Below, piece after piece: positions 1-6,809 of a DNA stretch of 9,804 nt (position 1 is the stretch's first letter; each line of letters opens with the position of its first letter). Below the pieces are notes generated by a model. That model was not told where the DNA came from, ran no database searches, and saw only the letters and a program-made list of their open reading frames with translations. The stretch is from Clostridiales bacterium (GTDB lineage: Bacteria; Bacillota; Clostridia; Caldicoprobacterales; UBA3941). The translations under genes and the position numbers were made by a program. Location: contig JAAYKZ010000189.1 in assembly GCA_012522165.1 (NCBI GenBank), positions 1 to 9,804 of the forward strand, given 5' to 3'.

Positions 1-606
1 GCATTAAATAGGGCTTTGGTAATAGAAGGAGATAGAAATAACTATTTCCAAAATCCTGCATGGATAATTCCCAATATGGAAAGCCATGAGATTATTACCC
101 CTATGAGAAGCAATAAGATGCAGGTGCTGGCAATTGGTGCACAAGGTATTGAAATACTAGATGAAAAGAAAAGGAGCATTGAAGTAAGCCCCTTACTGGT
201 AACTAGTGACAACGCTTGGGGAAGAACAGATCTGTCTTCAACTACTGTTGAGAAAGAAGAAGGGGATTTGGACGGTCCTTTCAATGTTGCAGTGGCTATA
301 GCAGACAAGGAATGGAATGATGAAACTTCAGAATATGATGAGACCAAATTGATAGTAGTAGGAGATTCGGAGCTTTTAAATCCCCAATTTGCAAGCATAG
401 GAAATACTGACTTTATCCTCAACTCTCTTAACTGGTTGCATGATGAGCAGGAGAGTATATCTATAAGACCTAAGAGTTTGACAACTCGCTATCTGAGAAT
501 AAACGCATTCCAGAAATTAGTAATTGCTGGAATTGTTGTAATCCTCATTCCATTAGTTATTCTAGGTGCCGGACTTGTGATGTGGTTGAGGAGGAGACAT
601 CTATGA
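1..606 (+). CDS. GldG-type ABC transporter auxiliary protein, C-terminal part (5' truncated)
   Basis: The reading frame is open from base 1 with no start of its own, so only the last 201 residues are seen; the TTG at 16 is internal. GldG-family proteins are membrane-anchored, mostly extracytoplasmic partners of ABC-2 type exporters and contain a GIFT/IFT52-like domain. Here the stretch LIVVGDSELLNPQF followed by GNTDFILNSLNWL matches the usual end of that domain, a beta strand with Gly-Asp-Ser and then an Asn-Trp-Leu helix. A hydrophobic segment (about residues 178-197 of the fragment) and a terminal RRRHL form a C-terminal membrane anchor with positive residues on the cytoplasmic side. The stop codon overlaps the next gene's ATG by four bases, so the two are translationally coupled. 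The ATPase and permease expected upstream are outside the window. The family call rests on the C-terminal pattern and on the DUF4340 neighbour; the exported substrate is unknown. Confidence 0.72.
   Translation, partial: ALNRALVIEGDRNNYFQNPAWIIPNMESHEIITPMRSNKMQVLAIGAQGIEILDEKKRSIEVSPLLVTSDNAWGRTDLSSTTVEKEEGDLDGPFNVAVAIADKEWNDETSEYDETKLIVVGDSELLNPQFASIGNTDFILNSLNWLHDEQESISIRPKSLTTRYLRINAFQKLVIAGIVVILIPLVILGAGLVMWLRRRHL
588..597 (+). promoter_or_regulatory. Ribosome binding site that sets the DUF4340 start at 603
   Basis: GAGGAGGAGA lies inside the last codons of the preceding gene, with AGGAGG ending 8 bases before the ATG at 603. This makes 603 a better start than the in-frame GTG at 582, which has no comparable site before it and would add seven charged residues in front of the membrane anchor. 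The ATG overlaps the upstream TGA as ATGA. Confidence 0.75.
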
Positions 607-2048
607 GGAAGACTAGGAATCTTATTGTCTTAGTGGTGGTATTAGGTTTGTTGGCAGGATCTTATTTTTTCCTTGCCAACAGACCTCAAGATGATGAAGA
701 AATACCCCTAAATGAAAAAGTTACTATACTCAAATTTGATAAAAACGATATTATAAAAATAGAACTTAAATCTATAAACGGGGAACTTACTTTCCATAGA
801 GTGGAAAAAGAAGTAGAGGAAGAGAAGGATGGAGAGATACAAAAGGTCAAGAAATCCATGTGGGAAGTAGAGTATCCCTATGAAGTGGAATTAAAACAGA
901 TGAATGTTGATGATATAGCCTATACCTTTGCTAGCCTAAGTGCCGAGAGAGTTATCGAAGAGGAAACTCCTGAAGATTTATCTATCTATGGATTAGAGGA
1001 CCCTCAGGCCGTAGGTAAGGCCACGCTTAAAGATGGCACAGAGAAGATACTTTATTTAGGAAATGAAACCCCGACAGGTAATACCTATTATTTAATGGTA
1101 GAAGGAGATCCCAGGGTTTTTGAGGTGTGGATGAACCATGGACAGCATCTTCTCTATACTTTAGCTGATGTAAGAGATAAGAGTTTAACTGAGATAAATA
1201 CTCCGGAGTTAGCCTATTATATGGTAGATAAAAAGGATGGCAGACCCATGGAGATTAAGGCAAACGAAAAGCAGTCCGAGGACGAAGCACGATTTGGCGT
1301 AGGAGCATGGGTAATGGTAAAGCCCTATAATGAACTAATGAGTGTAGATAGTAACGCTTTTGAACAAGTCCTGGGTAGTATTAATAATCTTGCCATTGAA
1401 GAATTTGTTGAAGATGGGGTTGAGGATTTAGGAAAGTATGGGTTGGAAGAGCCTTCTTTAGAGCTTATTGTAAAGGATAAAGAGAACACCCTACACCTAC
1501 TCTTTGGTGATGAATACGACGAGGGTATGATTTATTTCAAGACTGCGGACTCAGATTCTGTTTATGGAATGAAAAAGAGCGGAATTGAATTTACCGATAT
1601 AAAGGCCTTTGATCTTATCCAAAAGTTTGCTTTTATTGTAAATATTGATGATGTAGACAAGGTGGTAGTGGAGGGCAGAGGCAAGACTCATACCCTAACT
1701 TTAAGTCGTGAGACCAAGAAAGCTGAAAACGAGGATGAAGAGGATGAGGTTGTAACCACATATATGGCAAATGGTAAAGAAGTTGATGAAGAGACCTTCA
1801 AGAAAGTTTATCAAAGCATTATCGGTATTACGATAGATTCTGAAACTAGCAAGGAACTGGAAGAAAATCCCGAGATTAAAACTACGTTTTATCTAAATAA
1901 GGGGCCTAATAGAGAAATTCATGTTAACTATGTGCCCTACGATAATGACTTTTACGCTGTATTTAGAAGCGGAAAGGCAGAGTTTATTGTAAGCAAGGAT
2001 ACAGTTCATAAAATGCTAGATAAAGTAGATCAAATGGCTTCTGATTGA
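603..2048 (+). CDS. Membrane-anchored DUF4340 protein, companion of a GldG-type ABC exporter
   Basis: The protein has 481 residues. RKTRN followed by a hydrophobic stretch (about residues 7-25) forms one N-terminal membrane anchor, and the remaining roughly 450 acidic residues would lie outside the membrane. The body is repetitive: residues about 101-199 and 249-347 align, each with an acidic helix and the motif YGLE(D/E)P (129-134 and 279-284), and about 396-478 resembles a partial third copy. This pattern is typical of DUF4340 (PF14238), usually found beside GldG/GldF-type ABC-2 transporter genes. The biochemical role is unknown; a periplasmic-face or cell-surface accessory role is inferred. 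A highly acidic linker (about 374-383) separates the second and third parts. The gene is coupled to the GldG-type gene and is followed within 25 bases by a terminator, so it is the last gene of its operon. Confidence 0.88.
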   Translation: MRKTRNLIVLVVVLGLLAGSYFFLANRPQDDEEIPLNEKVTILKFDKNDIIKIELKSINGELTFHRVEKEVEEEKDGEIQKVKKSMWEVEYPYEVELKQMNVDDIAYTFASLSAERVIEEETPEDLSIYGLEDPQAVGKATLKDGTEKILYLGNETPTGNTYYLMVEGDPRVFEVWMNHGQHLLYTLADVRDKSLTEINTPELAYYMVDKKDGRPMEIKANEKQSEDEARFGVGAWVMVKPYNELMSVDSNAFEQVLGSINNLAIEEFVEDGVEDLGKYGLEEPSLELIVKDKENTLHLLFGDEYDEGMIYFKTADSDSVYGMKKSGIEFTDIKAFDLIQKFAFIVNIDDVDKVVVEGRGKTHTLTLSRETKKAENEDEEDEVVTTYMANGKEVDEETFKKVYQSIIGITIDSETSKELEENPEIKTTFYLNKGPNREIHVNYVPYDNDFYAVFRSGKAEFIVSKDTVHKMLDKVDQMASD

Positions 2049-2071
2049 TTTACTGGAGGAGTAAAATGTAT

Positions 2072-2121
2072 AGAGGACGGTTTTCTATGATAATGAAGAG
2101 GGAATCGTCTTCTATTTTTTT
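2072..2121 (+). terminator. Rho-independent terminator after the GldG/DUF4340 operon
   Basis: The arms AGAGGACGGTTTTCT (2072-2086) and AGGGAATCGTCTTCT (2099-2113) pair over 15 positions when G-U pairs are counted, around a 12-base loop. A and then seven T residues (2115-2121) follow directly. It lies 24 bases after the DUF4340 stop and separates that operon from the xylose locus. A short open frame with a ribosome-binding-like GGAGGA (2055-2060) runs through it and is discussed among the findings. Confidence 0.87.
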
Positions 2122-2149
2122 ACTATGCTTTAGTTTTGCTTGGTTTTTA

Positions 2150-2166
2150 GCTTGATATGCTTGATA
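2150..2166. repeat. Tandem GCTTGATA direct repeat upstream of the AraC-type gene
   Basis: GCTTGATA occurs at 2150-2157 and again at 2159-2166, separated by one T, and an imperfect third copy, GCTTGGTT, begins at 2138. The repeat ends 7 bases before the putative -35 box of the regulator gene. It may be a protein-binding site, possibly for autoregulation, but no binding protein can be assigned from sequence. Confidence 0.45.
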
Positions 2167-2173
2167 CAAAGAC

Positions 2174-2202
2174 TTGTAATCTTTTTCATTTCATATTATG
2201 AT
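2174..2202 (+). promoter_or_regulatory. Putative sigma-A promoter of the AraC-type regulator
   Basis: TTGTAA (2174-2179) and TATGAT (2197-2202) are separated by 17 bases and match the housekeeping consensus at 4/6 and 5/6 positions. Transcription would begin near 2209, giving a leader of about 40 bases. A small imperfect inverted repeat (GATACAA, then TTGTAATC, 2163-2181) overlaps the -35 box. The site lies after the upstream terminator, where a new promoter is needed. Confidence 0.42.
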
Positions 2203-2249
2203 ATTTTTAGGACTAGGCTAAGAAACTTGCTATAGGCGGTGTTATTATA

Positions 2250-3116
2250 ATGGCGATGCATCAGAAAAATCTATTGGAGCCTGATTTTCCTTTTTCCTTA
2301 GGGATTACTGACAATCTAGAGTTTCCCCCTCATTGGCATGAGGAAATAGAGATCGTTTATATGCTTGAGGGCAATATGCAAATAGTACTGAACAACGAGA
2401 CATATTTATTAGAGCCTAGGGATATATTCATGATAGGTAGAAGGAATGTACATCACTTTGTTTCATCTGATAAACCTAACCATTCGGTAATAATTCAATT
2501 TGGCTTATCTTTGTTTGGCCCTTTTTCATCCATTATTCGCGATTGCCAGTTTGTAAGCCCATTATTAGGGGTATCAAAAAAATTGGATACAAATATGAAT
2601 AGTCAAGTACATGCTGCTTTAGAAGAACAGATACTGGCTATGATTCAGGAAAATGAAGAGAAAAAAGAAGGATATCAAATGGCTTTAAAGGCACGTCTTT
2701 TTGATCTTATGGTAATAATGATTAGGCAAGTACCTATGCAGCATTTTTCATCACGAGAGAAAAACATACGAATTAGCCGTTTGAAAAGACTGGATAGGGT
2801 ATTGAATTACATTGACACAAATTATGATAAAAAATTAACACTTAACGAAGTGTCTGATATAGCAAATTATAGTCCATATCATTTTACAAGGTTTTTTAAG
2901 GATACCACAGGCATGACATTTAATGAGTACTTAAATTCCGTGAGAGTAAAAAAGGCTGAGGAGTTCCTTCAGGATGTGGATTTGCCAATAACGGAAGTAG
3001 CATATATGTCTGGTTTCAATAGTATTCAAACCTTTAACAGAGTATTTAAAAGAAGCAAAGGTTGCACACCAACTGAATATAGAAGAGGAAAAACAAAAAA
3101 AGGAAATAGCAATTAA
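2250..3116 (+). CDS. AraC-family transcriptional regulator, likely activator of the xylose locus
   Basis: This 288-residue cytoplasmic DNA-binding protein has the standard two-part layout. An N-terminal cupin-like sensing domain (about 20-90) carries HWHEEIEIVYMLEG (28-41) and a PRDIFMI segment (56-62), typical of AraC-type sugar sensors. A C-terminal AraC DNA-binding domain (about 183-280) has two helix-turn-helix units: LTLNEVSDIANYSPYHFTRF (196-215) and ITEVAYMSGFNSIQTFNRVF (247-266), ending in the family signature KGCTPTEYRR. The start at 2250 is preceded by TAGGCGGT at moderate spacing; an in-frame ATG at 2256 is an alternative. The gene sits 96 bases before xylA on the same strand with no terminator between, so it probably controls xylA and downstream genes and may read through into them. 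Control by xylose or a xylo-oligosaccharide is inferred from position only. It replaces the ROK-type XylR repressor used in many Firmicutes. Confidence 0.95.
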   Translation: MAMHQKNLLEPDFPFSLGITDNLEFPPHWHEEIEIVYMLEGNMQIVLNNETYLLEPRDIFMIGRRNVHHFVSSDKPNHSVIIQFGLSLFGPFSSIIRDCQFVSPLLGVSKKLDTNMNSQVHAALEEQILAMIQENEEKKEGYQMALKARLFDLMVIMIRQVPMQHFSSREKNIRISRLKRLDRVLNYIDTNYDKKLTLNEVSDIANYSPYHFTRFFKDTTGMTFNEYLNSVRVKKAEEFLQDVDLPITEVAYMSGFNSIQTFNRVFKRSKGCTPTEYRRGKTKKGNSN

Positions 3117-3120
3117 TGAT

Positions 3121-3170
3121 AATCAATGGGCAATCAATGAACAGCTTTAAAAAAACATATAGTATACAAT
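3121..3170 (+). promoter_or_regulatory. Putative activator-dependent xylA promoter region with AATCAATG direct repeat
   Basis: Two perfect AATCAATG copies (3121-3128 and 3132-3139) start 11 bases apart, about one helical turn, as expected if one protein contacts the same DNA face twice. Downstream, TACAAT (3165-3170) is a plausible -10 box, but at 17-base spacing the -35 position (3142-3147) reads CAGCTT, a poor match. A weak -35 with an adjacent direct repeat is the usual look of an AraC-activated promoter. The region is very AT-rich, so other -10 choices exist. The leader then carries a strong AAGGAGG site 7 bases before xylA. Confidence 0.35.
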
Positions 3171-3212
3171 AATAATATATATACTTATCTAAAATAAAAA
3201 GGAGGATGTACT

Positions 3213-4532
3213 ATGGCTGAATTTTTCAAAAATATTCCTAAGATAAAATATGAAGGACCATCTAGTGACAATCCGTTGGCATTTAAATTTTATGATCCTG
3301 ATAGAGTGATTATGGGTAAAACCATGAAAGAGCATTTTAAATTCTCCATGGCATGGTGGCACACCCTATGCGCAGCAGGTACCGATATGTTTGGTGTGGG
3401 AACTGCAGATAAAAGCTTTGGCGCAGAAGTTGGTACCATGGAACATGCAAAGGCCAAAGTAGATGCAGGCTTTGAGTTTATGGACAAACTGGGTATTGAG
3501 TATTTCTGCTTCCATGATGTGGACTTGGTGCCTGAAGCTGATACAATAGCTGAAACTAATAAACGATTAGATGAGATCACAGATTACATCAAAGAAAAAA
3601 TGGATGCTACTGGCAAAAAACTTCTTTGGGGTACAGCAAACTTGTTCAGCAACCCAAGATACATGAACGGTGCTGGAAGCACTAACTCAGCAGATGTTTA
3701 TGCTTTTGCTGCTGCACAGGTTAAGAAGGCCTTAGATTTAACTGTTAAATTAGGCGGTAAAGGCTACGTATTCTGGGGAGGAAGAGAAGGTTACGAAACC
3801 TTGCTAAATACAAATATGAAGCTTGAACTGGATAATATAGCAAGGCTTATGAAGATGGCAGTAGACTACGGTCGAAGCATTGGCTTTGATGGAGATTTCT
3901 ATATTGAACCTAAGCCAAAAGAGCCTACTAAACATCAATATGATTTTGATGCTGCAACAGCAATTGGTTTCCTAAAGGAATACGGACTTGATAAAGACTT
4001 TAAGCTAAACATTGAAGCAAATCATGCCACATTAGCAGGACATACTTTCCAACATGAGCTTAGAGTAAGTGCTATACATGGAATGTTAGGCAGCATTGAT
4101 GCAAACCAGGGCGACTTACTATTAGGTTGGGATACAGATGAGTTCCCCTTCGACGTATATGAAGCAACCATGTGCATGTACGAAGTGCTAAAAGCTGGTG
4201 GCTTGAAAAATGGAGGCTTCAACTTTGATGCCAAGAATCGTCGTGCTAGCTATACACCAGAGGATATGTTCTATGGATTTATTCTTGGAATGGACACCTT
4301 TGCACTAGGTCTAATCAAGGCTGCTGCCTTAATAGAAGATGGTAGAATTGATAAGTTTGTAGAAGACAGATATGCAAGCTTTAATAGCGGTATTGGAGCA
4401 AAAATAGTGAAAGGTGAAACAAATCTGGTTGAATTGGCAGAGTATGCAGAAAAATTAGGTGCACCTGAGCTACCCAGTTCTGGCAGACAGGAGTATCTAC
4501 AGAGCATTATAAACAGCATACTCTTTGGCTAA
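3213..4532 (+). CDS. xylA: Xylose isomerase (long N-terminus class)
   Basis: XylA interconverts D-xylose and D-xylulose, the first step of cytoplasmic xylose use, with two divalent metal ions. The 439-residue length is that of the class with an extended N-terminus. The catalytic set is complete by position: His101 and Asp104 in FCFHDVDL; metal ligands Glu232, Glu268, His271, Asp296, Asp307, Asp309 and Asp339; and Lys234 in YIEPKPKEPTKHQYDFD. The signatures WGGREGYETLLNT (188-200) and NIEANHATLAGHTFQHEL (266-283) are intact. The family's common ASTSCNAD stretch reads AGSTNSAD here, a known kind of variation. AAGGAGG precedes the ATG with 7-base spacing. The gene is first in the operon after the AraC-type regulator and lies 42 bases before xylB. 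Function is nearly certain. Confidence 0.99.
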   Translation: MAEFFKNIPKIKYEGPSSDNPLAFKFYDPDRVIMGKTMKEHFKFSMAWWHTLCAAGTDMFGVGTADKSFGAEVGTMEHAKAKVDAGFEFMDKLGIEYFCFHDVDLVPEADTIAETNKRLDEITDYIKEKMDATGKKLLWGTANLFSNPRYMNGAGSTNSADVYAFAAAQVKKALDLTVKLGGKGYVFWGGREGYETLLNTNMKLELDNIARLMKMAVDYGRSIGFDGDFYIEPKPKEPTKHQYDFDAATAIGFLKEYGLDKDFKLNIEANHATLAGHTFQHELRVSAIHGMLGSIDANQGDLLLGWDTDEFPFDVYEATMCMYEVLKAGGLKNGGFNFDAKNRRASYTPEDMFYGFILGMDTFALGLIKAAALIEDGRIDKFVEDRYASFNSGIGAKIVKGETNLVELAEYAEKLGAPELPSSGRQEYLQSIINSILFG

Positions 4533-4574
4533 AATTAGAGAGTAATTGGGATATAGATTATTTGGGGGGATTCT

Positions 4575-6050
4575 ATGTATTTTATTGGAATAGACCTTGG
4601 TACATCAGCAGTAAAATTACTGCTGATGGACCAGGATGGAAAAATAAAAAAGATTGCCTCTAGAGATTACCCTATTATCTTTCCCAAGCTAGGGTGGTCT
4701 GAGCAAAATCCAGAGGACTGGTATGTGCAAACAATGGACGGACTAAAAGAATTATTATCAGATATAGATAAAGAGCAGGTGGCCGGTATTGGTTTTGGTG
4801 GTCAAATGCATGGCCTGGTAGTATTAGACCAGGATGATAATGTTATCCGTCCAACCATCTTATGGAATGATAACAGAACTGCTGCAGAGACTGATTACTT
4901 GAATAACGAGATCGGCAAGGACAAATTATCCGAATATACGGCTAATATTGCTTTTGCTGGATTTACTGCTCCAAAATTACTATGGATGAGAAAGAACGAG
5001 CCTGAAAACTTTAGCCGTATAGCCAAGATAATGTTACCAAAGGATTATATTGCCTATAAGCTGACTGGCGTACATTGCTCAGATCCCTCTGATGCATCAG
5101 GAACTATCTTTTATGATGTTAAGAACAAGCGCTGGTCAAAAGAGATGATGGAAATATGTGGCATTAGAGAGGATCAATTGCCAACGGTGTACGAAAGCTA
5201 TGAAGTTGTTGGTAATATAAAAGAAGATATAGCTGAGGAGCTGGGCTTAAGAAAAGATGTAAAAGTTGTGGCAGGTGCCGGGGATAATGCTGCTGCCGCA
5301 GTTGGAACTGGAACCGTTGGTGATGGTAAGTGCAATGTTTCCCTTGGTACTTCTGGAACCATATTCATATCTAGTAAGAGTTTCGGAGTAGACAAAAATA
5401 ATGCCCTGGATTCCTTTGCACACGCAGATGGGAATTATCATCTCATGGGAGTAGTTCTAAGTGCTGCATCCTGCAATAAATGGTGGATGGAGGATATATT
5501 AAAGACCACTGACTTTGCAGGTGAGCAAAAGAACATTAAGAACCTTGGTAAAAACCATGTATATTTCCTTCCATATCTCATGGGCGAACGTTCTCCTCAT
5601 AATGATCCCAACGCTAGAGGTACATTTATAGGTATGACCATGGAAACAACCAGGGAGGATATGACCCTTGCAATGATGGAAGGTGTAGCATTTGCTATGA
5701 GAGATTCTTATGAGATTGCCAAATCCCTAGGCATTAATATAGAGCGTACCAACATGTGTGGTGGCGGAGCCAAGAGCCCCCTTTGGAGAAAGATATTAGC
5801 CAATGTCCTAAACTTAAAGGTAGATATCTTAGAAGTTGAAGAAGGGCCTGCTCTTGGAGGAGCTATGTTAGCAGCAGTTGGCTGTGGACTATATAGTTCC
5901 GTTGAAGAAATTGCGCAAAAAGTAGTAAAGATCAAAGAAACGGTAAATCCAGATCCAGAAATTGTTGAGCTATATAATCAAAGATATGAAGTATTCAAGA
6001 AGCTATATCCTAGTCTAAAAGGCTTTTTTAAGGAGATGCATATAGACTAG
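4575..6050 (+). CDS. xylB: Xylulokinase (FGGY family)
   Basis: XylB phosphorylates D-xylulose with ATP to D-xylulose 5-phosphate, which enters the pentose phosphate pathway. At 491 residues it has the family's normal length. The N-terminal ATPase fold opens with FIGIDLGTSAVKLLLMD (3-19), including the conserved Asp6. GFGGQMHGLVVLD (73-85) is the xylulokinase-type substrate loop, and LWNDNR (96-101) follows. Asp237 in GAGDNAAAAVGTG (234-246) is the expected catalytic base. The second FGGY domain has SLGTSGTIF, a GERSPHNDP segment and the C-terminal GGGAKSPLW and EGPALGGAMLAAVG stretches. A GGGGGGA site (4564-4570) lies only 4 bases from the ATG, which is somewhat close. Placement after xylA supports xylulose rather than another FGGY substrate. 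Confidence 0.98.
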   Translation: MYFIGIDLGTSAVKLLLMDQDGKIKKIASRDYPIIFPKLGWSEQNPEDWYVQTMDGLKELLSDIDKEQVAGIGFGGQMHGLVVLDQDDNVIRPTILWNDNRTAAETDYLNNEIGKDKLSEYTANIAFAGFTAPKLLWMRKNEPENFSRIAKIMLPKDYIAYKLTGVHCSDPSDASGTIFYDVKNKRWSKEMMEICGIREDQLPTVYESYEVVGNIKEDIAEELGLRKDVKVVAGAGDNAAAAVGTGTVGDGKCNVSLGTSGTIFISSKSFGVDKNNALDSFAHADGNYHLMGVVLSAASCNKWWMEDILKTTDFAGEQKNIKNLGKNHVYFLPYLMGERSPHNDPNARGTFIGMTMETTREDMTLAMMEGVAFAMRDSYEIAKSLGINIERTNMCGGGAKSPLWRKILANVLNLKVDILEVEEGPALGGAMLAAVGCGLYSSVEEIAQKVVKIKETVNPDPEIVELYNQRYEVFKKLYPSLKGFFKEMHID

Positions 6051-6077
6051 AGAGAGTATAATTAAGGGGGACAATTA

Positions 6078-6794
6078 ATGAGCAAAAAGGCTTTAATTGT
6101 ACATGGGGGTTGGGACGGCCATGAACCGGTAAAGGTAACTCAGTTATTTAAAAACATTCTAGAAGATTCGGATTTTCAGGTGGAAATATCCGATACCTTG
6201 GATACATTTCTTGACAAGGAAAAACTACTGACTCTTGACCTAATTATTCCCATCTGGACTATGGGAGAGATTACGCAAGAGCAGATGTGGCCTGTAATTG
6301 AGGCTGTAGCAGAAGGAGTAGGTCTTGCAGGCTGCCATGGAGGAATGTGCGATGCCTTTAGAAAGAGTGTACAATGGCAGTTTATGACCGGTGGAAACTG
6401 GGTTTCTCATCCCGGTGGCGACGGAGTCGAGCATGTTATAAACGTTAAAAAAGGTTCTAGTCCAATTGTTGAAGGCATTGAAGATTTTACAGTAAAGACT
6501 GAGCAGTATTATCTTCATGTTGACCCTGCGGTGGAGGTTTTGGCCACCACGCGCTTTCCTGTAGTGGATGGTCCCCATGCTACCAATGGTCCTGTGGATG
6601 TGCCTCAGATATGGACCAAAAGATGGGGAGCAGGGCGTGTCTTCTATAATGCCTTAGGTCACCATGCTGATGTTTTGGAGAAAGATCCTATACCAGAAAT
6701 TATGCGTAGAGGATTTTTATGGGCGGCAGAAGGCAGAGAGATTGCCAGAAAACAAGGTGCGAAGAAATACGAAAACCTAAAAAGAATGTTTTAA
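6078..6794 (+). CDS. ThuA-like domain protein (class I glutamine amidotransferase-like fold)
   Basis: This 238-residue protein belongs to the ThuA-like family (PF06283), named for trehalose utilisation in rhizobia. Motifs seen in order are HGGWDGHE (9-16), IPIWTMGEI (57-65), GLAGCHGGMCDAFR (82-95), MTGGNWVSHPGG (103-114), EQYYLHVDP (142-150) and WTKRWGAGRVFYNALGH (179-195). The last two are strong family marks. There is no signal peptide, so it acts in the cytoplasm. The molecular activity of the family is poorly defined; in the best-known cases ThuA works with a Gfo/Idh-type oxidoreductase (ThuB) that forms 3-keto sugars. Here just such an oxidoreductase starts 15 bases downstream. It follows xylB by 27 bases with an AAGGGGGA site, so it is in the xylose operon. 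A role on keto-xylosides is inference. Confidence 0.88.
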   Translation: MSKKALIVHGGWDGHEPVKVTQLFKNILEDSDFQVEISDTLDTFLDKEKLLTLDLIIPIWTMGEITQEQMWPVIEAVAEGVGLAGCHGGMCDAFRKSVQWQFMTGGNWVSHPGGDGVEHVINVKKGSSPIVEGIEDFTVKTEQYYLHVDPAVEVLATTRFPVVDGPHATNGPVDVPQIWTKRWGAGRVFYNALGHHADVLEKDPIPEIMRRGFLWAAEGREIARKQGAKKYENLKRMF

Positions 6795-6809
6795 ATAGGG
6801 TGATTTATA

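Noticed and set aside
582..602. GTG at 582 as the start of the DUF4340 gene, adding seven residues
   Set aside because: The AGGAGG-rich stretch at 588-597 lies downstream of this GTG and is well placed for ATG 603, which also gives a normal basic-plus-hydrophobic membrane anchor.
3117..3212. CcpA cre site or ROK-type XylR operator before xylA
   Set aside because: The gap contains no CG dinucleotide, which the cre consensus needs at its centre, and no GTTTR-type inverted repeat typical of XylR operators. The GH3 leader also lacks CG. Sites inside coding regions were not excluded.
6240..6578. 112-codon minus-strand open frame inside the ThuA-like gene
   Set aside because: It is antisense to conserved ThuA motifs, and no family pattern is seen in its translation.
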